Source of the DNA: Burkholderiaceae bacterium
GTDB taxonomy: Bacteria; Pseudomonadota; Gammaproteobacteria; Burkholderiales; Burkholderiaceae_E
Direction: 5' to 3'
Assembly (NCBI GenBank): GCA_024235875.1
Contig: JACKLP010000008.1
Coordinates: 1 to 64,000 of the forward strand
DNA length: 64,000 nucleotides
The translations under genes and the position numbers were made by a program. The notes beneath the pieces were generated by a model. That model ran no database searches. It was not told the DNA's origin and saw nothing but the letters and a program-made list of their open reading frames with translations. This document shows, one piece after another, positions 10,674-19,200 of the stretch (positions within the stretch are counted from its first letter, which is position 1; the number at the start of each line of letters is the position of its first letter).

Positions 10674-10775
10674 CGGGCTACCGTCTTCAGCGGAGGCCGG
10701 CCCATTCGGCGCGTGCTTCGAGCCTCGGCGTCCGGGTTGCTGACTCCCACCTCCGCATTGCCTGTGGAGGAGATA

Positions 10776-12608
10776 TTGCGTCCCACCGACATCAGTCAGC
10801 CCGACTACTTTCATAAGGTCGTCGATTGCCAGTGGGCCTGTCCGGCCCACACCCCCGTTCCCGAGTACATCCGCCTGATCGCGGCCGGCCGGTTCGACGA
10901 TGCCTACATGGTCAACTGGGTGTCGAACGTCTTTCCGGGCGTCCTCGGTCGGACCTGCGATCGACCCTGCGAGCCGGCCTGCCGGCGCGGGCGGGTGGAA
11001 CAGGCCAATGCCGAGAAGCCCGAGCCGGTCGCGATCTGCCGGCTCAAGCGCGTGGCCGCCGACTACAAGCGGGATGTCGCGGCGCTGATGCCGCCGCCGG
11101 CCCAGCGCCGTAGCGGCAAGCGAGTCGCCTGCGTCGGCGCCGGCCCGGCATCCCTGACCGTGGCTCGCGACCTGGCGATGCTGGGGCACGAGATCACCCT
11201 GTTCGACCGCGATCCGCGCATGGGCGGCATGATTCGCTCGCAGATTCCACGCTTCCGACTCCCGGAGAGCGTGATCGACGAGGAAGTCGGCTGGGTCACG
11301 CGCCTGGGGCACGTGAAGTTCCAGCAACGCGAAGTCGAGTCGATGAAGAAGCTGATGGACGAGGGCTTCGATGCCGTCTTCGTCGGGTCGGGCGCGCCGC
11401 GCGGACGTGATCTCGATGTCCCGGGCCGGCAGGAAGCGGCCGCCAGCATCCACATCGGAATCGACTGGCTGGCCTCGGTGTCCTTCGGTCATCTCGAGCG
11501 CATCGGCAAGCGCGTGATCGTTCTGGGCGGCGGCAACACGGCGATGGATTGCTGTCGCTCCGCCAAGCGCCTCGGTGGCGAGGACGTCAAGGTCATCGTT
11601 CGATCCGGGTTCGACGAGATGAAGGCCTCGCCCTGGGAGAAGGAAGACGCGATGCACGAGGGCATCCCGATCCTGAACTGGCTGGTGCCCAAGGAAGTTC
11701 GGCACGACCAGGGCAAGCTCCAGGGCGTGGTGTTCGAGAAGGTCCAGGCTGTCTACGACGACCGGGGGCGCAGGCGTCTCGTGCCGACCGGCGAGCCCGA
11801 TCAGTTCTTCGAGTGCGATGAAGTCCTGGTCGCGATCGGGCAGGAGAACGCGTTCCCCTGGATCGAGCGCGACATCGGCTTGCGCTTCGACGAGTGGGGC
11901 ATGCCGGTGCTCGACGAGCACACGCTCCAGTCCACGGTGCCCAAGGTGTTCTTTGGCGGCGATGCGGCCCTGGGACCCAAGAACATCATCTGGGCGGTCG
12001 CCCATGGCCACGAGGCGGCGATCTCGATCGAGCGCTTCCTTTGCGGCGAAAGCATCGCGGATCGGCCGGCGCCCGCGATGAGCTCCTTCTCGCAAAAGAT
12101 GGGGATCCACGAGTGGAGCTACGACAACGCGGTCTCGCCCGATGCACGCCATGTGGTGCCCTGGGCCGACAGCAAGCTCACGCTGGCCGACATCCGGGTC
12201 GAGGTCGAGCTGGGCTTCGATCCGCAGCAGGCCTGGGCCGAGACCCAGCGCTGCCTGAACTGCGACGTCCAGACCGTTTTCATCGGCTCGAAGTGCATCG
12301 AATGCGACGCCTGCGTCGATATCTGCCCGATGGACTGCCTGACGTTCACCTCCAACGACACCGAGGAAGCCCTGCGTGAGCGCCTGACGGCGCCGGCATC
12401 GAATGCCGAGCAGGATCTCTACGTGTCCGGCGAGCTCAAGACCGGACGAATCATGGTCAAGGACGAAGACGTTTGCCTGCACTGCGGGCTCTGTGCCGAG
12501 CGTTGTCCGACCGGTGCATGGGACATGCAGAAGGTACTCGTGAAGATGTCGCACGCCGGCGATTGCCGACGCGAGCCGGCCATGGGCACGCAGCCCGTGC
12601 CGGCCTGA
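10776..12608 (+). CDS. GltD-like FAD/NAD(P) oxidoreductase with two C-terminal [4Fe-4S] motifs
   Basis: 610-aa flavoprotein. The N-terminal domain has C18, C22, C61, C65 and C69, as in the glutamate synthase small subunit. A Rossmann FAD site VGAGPAS lies near 120, with a second NAD(P) site VLGGGNTAMDCC. The C-terminus adds a bacterial ferredoxin module with CIECDACVDICP (about 507) and CLHCGLCAERCP (about 567). I chose TTG at 10776 because GGAGG ends 5 nt before it and the protein then begins MRPTDISQPDYF; a GTG at 10713 is the alternative. The gene lies 10 bp before the fused oxidoreductase subunit. Inference: it passes electrons between the 2-oxoacid oxidoreductase and NAD(P), replacing free ferredoxin. 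Confidence 0.85.
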   Translation: MRPTDISQPDYFHKVVDCQWACPAHTPVPEYIRLIAAGRFDDAYMVNWVSNVFPGVLGRTCDRPCEPACRRGRVEQANAEKPEPVAICRLKRVAADYKRDVAALMPPPAQRRSGKRVACVGAGPASLTVARDLAMLGHEITLFDRDPRMGGMIRSQIPRFRLPESVIDEEVGWVTRLGHVKFQQREVESMKKLMDEGFDAVFVGSGAPRGRDLDVPGRQEAAASIHIGIDWLASVSFGHLERIGKRVIVLGGGNTAMDCCRSAKRLGGEDVKVIVRSGFDEMKASPWEKEDAMHEGIPILNWLVPKEVRHDQGKLQGVVFEKVQAVYDDRGRRRLVPTGEPDQFFECDEVLVAIGQENAFPWIERDIGLRFDEWGMPVLDEHTLQSTVPKVFFGGDAALGPKNIIWAVAHGHEAAISIERFLCGESIADRPAPAMSSFSQKMGIHEWSYDNAVSPDARHVVPWADSKLTLADIRVEVELGFDPQQAWAETQRCLNCDVQTVFIGSKCIECDACVDICPMDCLTFTSNDTEEALRERLTAPASNAEQDLYVSGELKTGRIMVKDEDVCLHCGLCAERCPTGAWDMQKVLVKMSHAGDCRREPAMGTQPVPA

Positions 12609-12618
12609 GGAGTAATCC

Positions 12619-14502
12619 ATGGACAAGCAAGTGACCCCGATTCGTGCGGTCAACGATTTCGTCGTCAAGTTCGCGAACGTCAATGGCTCGGGCTCGGCCT
12701 CGGCCAACGAGCTGTTCGCGCGGGCGATCATCCGGATGGGTGTGCCGGTCAGTCCGCGCAACATCTTCCCCTCGAACATCCAGGGTCTGCCGACCTGGTA
12801 CGAGGTGCGGGTGTCGGACAAGGGCTATCTCGGGCGGCGCGGTGGCGTGGACATGTTGGTCGCGATGAATCCGCAGACCTGGGATGCCGATGTCCAGGAG
12901 ATCGAGAGCGGGGGCTACCTGTTCTACGACTCGAGCAAGCCCTTGCCGCTCGAGAAATTCCGGCCCGACGTACAGGCGCTCGGCCTGCCGCTCACCCGTA
13001 TCGCGAACAGCACCTATGCCGATGCGCGCGAGCGCCAGCTGATGAAGAACATCATCGCGCTCGGTGCGTTGTCGGCGCTGCTTCGAATCAACCCCATCGA
13101 GATCGAGCGACTGTTCTCGGAGCAGTACAAGGGCAAGGAGCGCCTGATCGAGTCCAACATCAAGGCACTGCACCTTGGTCGTGCCGAGGCGATCCGGACC
13201 ATGCCGCAGATCGGCCTGACTGTCGAGCGGCGCGACTCGGTTGGCGACATGATCTTCATGGAGGGCAATTCGGCCGCGGCGCTGGGCGCCGTGTACGGCG
13301 GCGCGACCGTCTGCGCCTGGTATCCGATCACGCCGTCCTCGTCGGTCGCCGAGGCCTTCCAGCGATGGTGCGGGCGCTATCGCACCGACAAGGAGACGGG
13401 CAACGCGAAATACGCGATCGTGCAGGCCGAAGACGAGCTCGCATCGATCGGCATGGTGACCGGCGCCGGCTGGAACGGTGCGCGGGCGTTCACCGCCACG
13501 TCGGGCCCGGGCATCTCGCTGATGTCCGAATTCATCGGACTGGCGTATTTCGCCGAAATCCCGATCACGATCGTCAACGTCCAGCGCGGCGGACCCTCGA
13601 CGGGGATGCCCACGCGAACGCAGCAGGCCGATGTGCTGGCCTGCGCGTACGCTTCGCATGGCGACACGAAGCATGTCCTGTTGTTCCCCGAGGATCCGCA
13701 CGAGTGCTTCGATTTCACCGCCAAGGCCCTGGATCTGGCCGATCGGTTGCAGACGCCGATCTTCGTGATGACCGATCTCGACATCGGCATGAACAACCGA
13801 CTGACGAAACCGCTCGTCTGGGACGATGCCCACTGCTATGACCGTGGCAAGGTCATGACCCATGAGCAACTCGAGGCGGGCGTGGAGTTCGGTCGCTATC
13901 TGGATGTGGACGGCGACGGCATTCCGTATCGCACCTATCCGGGCACGCACCCGACCCGCGGCGCGTACTTCACGCGCGGGACCACGCGCAATGCCTACGC
14001 GAAGTACAGCGAGCGCGGCACCGACTATGTCTACAACATGGAGCGCCTGTTGCGGAAGTTCGACAGTGCGCGAAGCCTGGTGCCGCAACCCGTCACGCGA
14101 TCGGCGGCAGCGGCGCTTGCCCCAGAGAACGGCAGGACGCCCTATGGCGTGCTGTACTACGGATCCACGTCTCCGGCGATGATCGAGGCGCACGATCTGC
14201 TCGAAGAGGACAAGATCGCCATCGATGCGATGCGCCTGCGCGCCTTCCCGTTCCCGGAGTCGGTGCGGGAGTTCATCGCCGCGCACGAGACCGTGTTCGT
14301 GGTGGAGCAGAACCGCGATGCGCAGTTGAGGTCGCTGCTGGTCAACGAACTCGGCTTCGATCCGGCTCGGCTGGTGCCCGTGTTGCACTACGACGGCACG
14401 CCGATCACCGGCCGCTTCATCCATCGCGAGATCGCGGCGCGGGTCAGCGCCGCCAAGGTGCGCCCGCTTCGGCGAGCCGCCGGCAAGGGCGAGTCCGCCT
14501 GA
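12619..14502 (+). CDS. korA: 2-oxoacid:acceptor oxidoreductase, fused gamma-alpha subunit
   Basis: 627 aa. Residues 1-190 are the gamma domain (NVNGSGSASANELFARAI, then a FPSNIQGLPTWYEVRVSDKG segment). Residues 210-620 are the alpha (pyrimidine-binding) domain, with EGNSAAALGAVYGGATVCAWYPITPSSS, the QAEDELASIGMVTGAGWNGARAFTATSGPG motif and RTQQADVL. This gamma-alpha order is characteristic of 2-oxoglutarate/2-oxoacid:ferredoxin oxidoreductases. With the beta subunit it decarboxylates a 2-oxoacid to the acyl-CoA. AGGAGT precedes the ATG, and the genes are 10 and 11 bp apart, so this is one operon. The substrate (2-oxoglutarate, pyruvate, branched-chain or indolepyruvate) is not certain. Confidence 0.88.
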   Translation: MDKQVTPIRAVNDFVVKFANVNGSGSASANELFARAIIRMGVPVSPRNIFPSNIQGLPTWYEVRVSDKGYLGRRGGVDMLVAMNPQTWDADVQEIESGGYLFYDSSKPLPLEKFRPDVQALGLPLTRIANSTYADARERQLMKNIIALGALSALLRINPIEIERLFSEQYKGKERLIESNIKALHLGRAEAIRTMPQIGLTVERRDSVGDMIFMEGNSAAALGAVYGGATVCAWYPITPSSSVAEAFQRWCGRYRTDKETGNAKYAIVQAEDELASIGMVTGAGWNGARAFTATSGPGISLMSEFIGLAYFAEIPITIVNVQRGGPSTGMPTRTQQADVLACAYASHGDTKHVLLFPEDPHECFDFTAKALDLADRLQTPIFVMTDLDIGMNNRLTKPLVWDDAHCYDRGKVMTHEQLEAGVEFGRYLDVDGDGIPYRTYPGTHPTRGAYFTRGTTRNAYAKYSERGTDYVYNMERLLRKFDSARSLVPQPVTRSAAAALAPENGRTPYGVLYYGSTSPAMIEAHDLLEEDKIAIDAMRLRAFPFPESVREFIAAHETVFVVEQNRDAQLRSLLVNELGFDPARLVPVLHYDGTPITGRFIHREIAARVSAAKVRPLRRAAGKGESA

Positions 14503-14513
14503 GGGGAACGATC

Positions 14514-15575
14514 ATGACCTATCTGCCCAAACCGAAACTGCATCACCCGTCGCTGAAGAAGAACCAGGTCGGGTACACGCGCCGCGACTACGAGGGTGCC
14601 ATCTCGACCCTGTGCGCCGGCTGTGGCCACGATTCCATCTCGGCGTCGATCGTTCAGGCCTGCTGGGAACTCGACATCGAGCCGCACCGGGTCGCCAAGC
14701 TCTCGGGCATCGGCTGCTCGTCGAAGACGCCCGACTACTTTCTGGGAAATTCCCACGGATTCAACTCGGTGCATGGGCGCATGCCGTCGGTGCTGACCGG
14801 CGCCAATCTCGCCAATCGGGACCTGATCTACCTCGGCGTCTCGGGCGATGGCGACTCGGCATCGATCGGCATCGGCCAGTTCACGCACGTGATGCGTCGC
14901 GGCGTGAACATGCTCTACATCGTCGAGAACAACGGGGTCTATGGATTGACCAAGGGCCAGTTCTCGGCGACCGCCGACTCGGGCTCGAAATCCAAGCGTG
15001 GTGCGGTCAACACCGACGCCCCGGTCGACCTCGTGACCCTGGCGCTGCAACTCGGTGCCACCTTCGTCGCGCGAGCATTCTCGGGCGACAAGCAAGGCCT
15101 GGTGCCGATCATCAAGGCCGGACTCGCGCACAAGGGCGCCGCCTTCATCGACGTGATCAGCCCGTGCGTGGCATTCAATAATCACGACGGCAGCACGCGC
15201 AGCTACGACTTCGTTCGCGAGCACCATGCGGCGGTCAACCGGGTGCAGTTCATGGCACCGCACCGGCGCGAGCCGATCGGCGACCAGGGAATCGAGGGCG
15301 AGGTCCTCGAGGTAACGCAGCACGACGGTTCGATCCTGCGCATGCGCAAGCTGCACGCGCTCTACGATCCGACCGACCGGGTGGCGGCGACCAACTATAT
15401 CCAGCAGCGCCAGAGCGCCGGCGAGGTGGTGACGGGCCTGTTGTACTTCGATCCCCGGCCCGACGACATGCATGCGCATCTGAACACGGTCGAGACGCCC
15501 TTCAACCAGCTCGACGAGCGGCATCTTTGCCCGGGGTCGAATGCGCTGGAGCACATCAACGCGTCATTGCGTTGA
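14514..15575 (+). CDS. korB: 2-oxoacid:acceptor oxidoreductase, beta (thiamine diphosphate) subunit
   Basis: 353-aa subunit that binds thiamine diphosphate. LCAGCGHD (around residue 38) and the GIGCSSKTP motif are typical of the beta chain. GDGDSASIGIGQF followed by NNGVYGLTKGQ forms the GDG...N Mg-ThDP motif. It completes the operon begun by the GltD-like flavoprotein and the gamma-alpha subunit, starting 11 bp after the latter. No separate ferredoxin gene accompanies it, so the iron-sulfur domain of the first gene is the likely electron acceptor. A palindromic element follows the stop. Confidence 0.9.
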   Translation: MTYLPKPKLHHPSLKKNQVGYTRRDYEGAISTLCAGCGHDSISASIVQACWELDIEPHRVAKLSGIGCSSKTPDYFLGNSHGFNSVHGRMPSVLTGANLANRDLIYLGVSGDGDSASIGIGQFTHVMRRGVNMLYIVENNGVYGLTKGQFSATADSGSKSKRGAVNTDAPVDLVTLALQLGATFVARAFSGDKQGLVPIIKAGLAHKGAAFIDVISPCVAFNNHDGSTRSYDFVREHHAAVNRVQFMAPHRREPIGDQGIEGEVLEVTQHDGSILRMRKLHALYDPTDRVAATNYIQQRQSAGEVVTGLLYFDPRPDDMHAHLNTVETPFNQLDERHLCPGSNALEHINASLR

Positions 15576-15608
15576 ATCGCTCGTTGCGCGCGTGACGGAT
15601 CGCGCGCG

Positions 15609-15827
15609 CAGGCGGGAGAGCCGGTCATGAATGGGCGCGGCGGCTTCGGTCCCGCTGGCGCGGGACTGCCGCCGGATCGGGCTTGCGGGCGGGGGGGCGC
15701 AGAACTCGCACGATCCGGTCGCTTTCGCGCCCGTCCACGTGCTCAGACAGCTGCGCCCCTTCTTCCCGCCCGCAAGCCCGATCCGGCGCTCGCCGACGCG
15801 GCCATTCATGACCGGCTCTCCCGCCTG
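15609..15827. repeat. Palindromic element A (219 bp) between convergent genes
   Basis: Perfect 26-bp inverted arms lie at 15609-15634 and 15802-15827. A second inner pair is at 15672-15693 and 15765-15786 (22 bp), extended after a small asymmetry by GGGGCGCAG/CTGCGCCCC. The left side carries a hairpin with stem GTCCCGC/GCGGGAC (15649-15655, 15660-15666), tetraloop TGGC, inside GGCGGC/GCCGCC. The apical region contains ACTCGCACGATCCGG (15704-15718) and CCACGTGCTCA (15735-15745), both repeated in element B. It fills the gap between korB and the LysR gene, which converge on it, so it may act as a two-way terminator. No coding sequence is supported here. Confidence 0.8.
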
Positions 15828-15847
15828 CGAAGCGAGGCGTTCGCGAG

Positions 15848-16792
15848 TCAGCGCATGTCTTTTTGCTTGCGGCGAGGGCCGAAGACGCCCGCGAGGTGCT
15901 CGACGACGGCGCGTACGCGGGGTAGGCGGCGGCGCTCGGGCAGCATCACCGCGTAGATGGGGAACAGGGTCGGGTCCTGGTACTCTGTCAGGACCGGCAC
16001 GAGTTCACCGCGTGAGACCCAGTCGCAGACGGCGGCCGAGTTCAATCGGCCCACGCCCAGTCCCTCGCGCACCATCTTGGCGGCGAGCGCGGTGTTGTTG
16101 CTGCGATGATGGCCGTTGACGGCGATCTGGGTGCGCCGTCCGTCGATGAGGAAGCCCCATCGGTTGAGCTGTCCGCGCGACGCGTGGGTGACGCAGCGCA
16201 TGCGCGCGAGATCCTCGGGATGTCGCGGGGCGCCGAACTCGTGCAGGAAACCGGGCGATGCGTAGACGGCGCGACGGTATTCGCCGATGCGACGCGCGAC
16301 AAGGTTGTCGTTGTCGACCACGCTCGTGCGGATGGCCAGATCGAATCCCTCGGTGGCCAGGTCGATCAGGCGGTCGTCGGCATGGAGGTCGACGCGCAGC
16401 TGCGGATGCCGTTGCGCCAGCGCGGCCAGCGAGGGCAGCACCTGGGCGTCGGCCATGATCTCGCTGACCGACATTCGCACGACGCCGCTCGGGCTTCCCG
16501 AGCGTGATTCGAACTCTGCGCTCAGGTCGGTGAGCGAGCCCAGGATCTGGCGCGCGTGTCCGAGCAGGATCTCACCTTCGGGTGTGACGCTCAGGCCATG
16601 GGTCGATCGCCGCAACAGGCGCACGCCGTAAGCAGCTTCGAGCCGGTCGATCGCGCGTGACACCTGGGAGGCCGGTACATCGCGCTCTCGGGCCGCGGCG
16701 CTGAGCGTGCCGAGTTCGACCGCCCGGACGAATGCGTGCATGTCGGCCGGTGCCGGGGCCGGGTCCTCTAGGCTGGCTGTTTTGCGCTGCAT
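15848..16792 (-). CDS. LysR-family transcriptional regulator
   Basis: 314-aa regulator. The winged-helix domain is at residues 17-75 (FVRAVELGTLSAAARERDVPASQVSRAIDRLE, then LLRRSTHGLSVTPEG). The periplasmic-binding-like effector domain follows from about 100 (VRMSVSEIMADAQVLPSLAALAQRHP). It belongs to the group with short alpha/beta effector domains related to AaeR/DsdC-like proteins; the effector is unknown. The start at 16790-16792 gives 16 residues before the helix-turn-helix; an ATG at 16740 would cut too close to it, and 16840 adds unconserved residues. It is divergent from a small gene at 16878, leaving an 85-bp shared control region. Confidence 0.88.
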   Translation of the reverse strand: MQRKTASLEDPAPAPADMHAFVRAVELGTLSAAARERDVPASQVSRAIDRLEAAYGVRLLRRSTHGLSVTPEGEILLGHARQILGSLTDLSAEFESRSGSPSGVVRMSVSEIMADAQVLPSLAALAQRHPQLRVDLHADDRLIDLATEGFDLAIRTSVVDNDNLVARRIGEYRRAVYASPGFLHEFGAPRHPEDLARMRCVTHASRGQLNRWGFLIDGRRTQIAVNGHHRSNNTALAAKMVREGLGVGRLNSAAVCDWVSRGELVPVLTEYQDPTLFPIYAVMLPERRRLPRVRAVVEHLAGVFGPRRKQKDMR

Positions 16793-16877
16793 GCAAATCC
16801 GATTTGTCCGGCCGGGCCTTACCGACGCCGGGGCCGCCACCTAAGCTGTGTCCATCGCAACCTTACCGGAGATTGAG

Positions 16878-17102
16878 ATGGCACATCGTGAAGAGCGTCG
16901 GTCGATCGAGCTCGAGCGCGCGCTGGCGATCCCCTACGAGCACTATCGGATGCGTGCGGCGCGGCTGCGCAGCGAGGCTGTGCGCGAAGCCTACCGGTCG
17001 CTGGGCGGATGGCTTCGGGCATTGCCTGGTCGCATCGGTGCCGGCAATGCGAGACGGGCGCCGTCGACCTTGAATGCTTGCACGGCGCGGGGTGGATGCT
17101 GA
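16878..17102 (+). CDS. Small basic protein of unknown function
   Basis: 74-aa protein from the ATG at 16878, with GGAG 6 nt upstream; a GTG at 16848 is a longer alternative. A helical, Arg-rich core (RSIELERALAIPYEHYRMRA, then RLRSEAVREAYRSLGGWLRAL) covers residues 8-52, and the C-terminus contains two cysteines. It resembles the short basic helical proteins (DUF1127/YjiS-like or RSP_7527-like) common in proteobacteria, some of which act in RNA or phosphate control; I cannot assign a family firmly. It is transcribed divergently from the LysR gene and may be its target. Palindromic element B starts 22 bp after its stop. Confidence 0.6.
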   Translation: MAHREERRSIELERALAIPYEHYRMRAARLRSEAVREAYRSLGGWLRALPGRIGAGNARRAPSTLNACTARGGC

Positions 17103-17124
17103 GTGCTCGGCTTATCGCGCGTGC

Positions 17125-17349
17125 GCAGGCGGGTGGCCGGGGTGTACGGGGGGCGCGGCGGCTGCGGTCCCGCTGGCGCGGGACTTCCGCTGGATCGGAC
17201 TCGGGCGGGCGGGACGCGCAGGACTCGCACGATCCGGGTGCTGCGCACCCGGCCACGTGCTCAAGCAGGCTGCGCGTCTGATTCCGCCCGCCCGAGTCCG
17301 ATCGAGCGCTTGCCGAAGCGCCCCCCGCACACCCCGGCCACCGGCCTGC
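17125..17349. repeat. Palindromic element B (225 bp)
   Basis: Outer arms 17125-17156 and 17318-17349 match at 30 of 32 positions in inverted orientation. Inner arms 17194-17212 and 17284-17302 are a perfect 19-bp inverted pair. The left side holds the same GTCCCGC-TGGC-GCGGGAC hairpin as element A (17167-17184). The apical loop contains ACTCGCACGATCCGG (17223-17237) and CCACGTGCTCA (17253-17263), identical to element A, with an extra hairpin CCGGGTGC-TGC-GCACCCGG (17234-17252) between them. The arms themselves differ from those of A, so structure is conserved more than sequence. Confidence 0.78.
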
Positions 17350-17487
17350 GACGCGGGGCACGCCTTCGTTTGTATTCTGGTCGTGCCGCGCTCGGCGCGA
17401 TTGGCGGTCGCGAAGGCGCTCGGCGAGTGCGCTGGCCGCATCGAACACGGCATTGAACGCTCCATCCAAACGCACGCAGCGGTTCGG

Positions 17488-17640
17488 CGGGTGGGGGGCC
17501 GGTGGGGCTGGCGGGGCCGTCGGCAAGCGTCGTACGGGCGGCTGGGCGCGGATCAGGCGCCCAGCCGCCCGTACGACGGCAGTCCCGCGCGAGCGGGACC
17601 GCAGCCGGCGGCCCCGCCAGCCCCACCGGGCCCCCGCCCG
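17488..17640. repeat. Palindromic element C (153 bp), inverted relative to A and B
   Basis: Outer arms 17488-17524 and 17604-17640 match at 34 of 37 positions. Inner arms 17528-17549 and 17557-17578 are a perfect 22-bp pair with a 7-nt loop. The GTCCCGC/GCGGGAC core hairpin (17582-17599) is present on the opposite strand, with loop GCGA (TCGC on the other strand) in place of TGGC. The flank GGCTGCG preceding the core on that strand is shared with element B. Elements B and C together fill the 559-bp gap between the small gene and the aldehyde dehydrogenase gene, which converge. Confidence 0.75.
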
Positions 17641-17661
17641 GCGCGACAGAACGGAGTGCGC

Positions 17662-19200
17662 CTATATCCCCATTCGCGGCGCCCGATGCCCCCCCAGCGA
17701 CAAGGCCACGTTCTTCGTGTCCATGTAGAAGTCGAAGCTGTAGTCGCCCCCGTCGCGGCCGATGCCGCTGGCCTTCATGCCCCCGAATGGCGTCGGCAGG
17801 TGGCGGACATTCTCCGAGTTCACCCAGATCATGCCGGCCTCGAGTGCCAGGGCTACCCGATTGGCTCGTCCGACGTCGCCGGTCCAGAGGTAGCCGGCCA
17901 GGCCGTAGCTGACGTCGTTGGCGATGTCTACCGCCTCGGCCTCGTCGTCGAACGCGATCGCGGTGAGCACCGGGCCGAAGATCTCTTCGCGGGCGATGCG
18001 CATGTCGCGCCGGGCGCCGGTGAAGAGGGTGGGTGTCACGTAGTGGCCGTTCGCCGACAGGCCTTCGGCCTGCGCCTGGCTGCCGCCGACCGCGATCGTG
18101 GCCCCGTCTTCGCGTGCGATCGACATGTACGACATCACCTTCTCGAAGTGGCGCGCATGGACGAGCGGGCCGACCTCGGTATCGGGATCGAGCGGGTGTC
18201 CCACCTTCAGGCGCTTGACGCGCTCGGCGAGCTTCGCGACGAACTCGTCGTGGATCGAGCGCTGCACCAGCAGGCGTGACGAAGAGGTACAGCGCTCGCC
18301 GTTGAGGCTGTAGATCATGAACACCACGGCATCGAGTGCGGCGTCGAGGTCGGCGTCGTCGAACACGATCACCGGGTTCTTGCCGCCGAGCTCGAGGTGC
18401 ACGCGCTTGAGCGTGGGGGCGCCCTGTGCCATTACCAGCCCGCCGGTTCGCGACTCGCCGATGAAGGCGACCGCGCGGATCGCCGGATGCTCGGTCAAGG
18501 CCTTGCCCGTGGTCTCGCCGATGCCGTTGACCAGGTTCACCACGCCGGCCGGCACGCCCGCCTCGTCCATGATCTCGGTCAGCAGTCGGGCTGTCAGCGG
18601 GCTCCATTCGGCCGGCTTGTGGACGACGGTGCAGCCGGCGGCGAGCGCGGGCGCCATCTTCCAGGTCGACAGCATGAACGGCGTGTTCCAGGGCGTGATC
18701 ACGCCGACCGGTCCCAGCGGCTGGCGCAAGGTGTAGTTCAGGTGCGATTCGGTCGGCAGCGACAGGCCATTGGCGGCGTCCGGCGCGCGATCGGCGAAGA
18801 AGCGATAGTTCTCGGCGCCGCGCAGCGCCGCCTTGCTCATGAAGCGCCACGCCTGGCCGGTGTCCACGCATTCGAGCGTGGCGATCTCGTCGGCGCGGGC
18901 GACGATCAGGTCGGCCACCCGGTGCAGAATGCGGCGACGCTCGGTTCCCGAGACCTTGCGCCAGGTCTGGAATGCGTCGGCTGCCGCTTCACATGCGGTC
19001 GCGACCTCGGCTTCGGTGGCGCTGGCGACGCGCCCGAGCGAGGCGCCGTCGATGGGCGAGTGATTCTCGAAGGTCTCGCCCTGGCCCGCGATGGACTGGC
19101 CGTCGATCCAGTGGCCGAGCGTTTCGGATCGGAAGCGCGCCAGATAGGTTTCGGCGCGTGAGACGCGTTCCGCGATCGGGTCGGCTTGCTTGGCTTTCAT
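17662..19200 (-). CDS. hpaE: Aldehyde dehydrogenase, 5-carboxymethyl-2-hydroxymuconate semialdehyde type
   Basis: 512-aa NAD(P)-dependent aldehyde dehydrogenase. The catalytic residues are E270 (HLELGGKNP) and C304 (NGERCTSSSR); the oxyanion Asn lies in TPWNTPF and the NAD-loop motif in FIGESRTGG. Overall sequence, including the C-terminal FGGMKASGIGRDGG, fits the HpaE group that oxidises the ring-cleavage semialdehyde of homoprotocatechuate. The ATG at 19198-19200 overlaps the isomerase stop in an ATGA (19197-19200). Length is slightly above the usual 488 aa because of an N-terminal extension. It is the second gene of a leftward operon sharing a control region with the rightward genes from 19748. 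Confidence 0.85.
   Translation of the reverse strand: MKAKQADPIAERVSRAETYLARFRSETLGHWIDGQSIAGQGETFENHSPIDGASLGRVASATEAEVATACEAAADAFQTWRKVSGTERRRILHRVADLIVARADEIATLECVDTGQAWRFMSKAALRGAENYRFFADRAPDAANGLSLPTESHLNYTLRQPLGPVGVITPWNTPFMLSTWKMAPALAAGCTVVHKPAEWSPLTARLLTEIMDEAGVPAGVVNLVNGIGETTGKALTEHPAIRAVAFIGESRTGGLVMAQGAPTLKRVHLELGGKNPVIVFDDADLDAALDAVVFMIYSLNGERCTSSSRLLVQRSIHDEFVAKLAERVKRLKVGHPLDPDTEVGPLVHARHFEKVMSYMSIAREDGATIAVGGSQAQAEGLSANGHYVTPTLFTGARRDMRIAREEIFGPVLTAIAFDDEAEAVDIANDVSYGLAGYLWTGDVGRANRVALALEAGMIWVNSENVRHLPTPFGGMKASGIGRDGGDYSFDFYMDTKNVALSLGGHRAPRMGI

Noticed and set aside
15627..15956. Short frames within palindromic element A
   Set aside because: The sequence is explained by inverted repeats; no ribosome site or conserved residues.
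16819..17526. A 235-residue minus-strand frame across the small gene and palindromes
   Set aside because: It is made of palindromic, Arg/Pro/Ser-rich sequence and overlaps a better-supported gene; only its start may be a DUF1127-like remnant.
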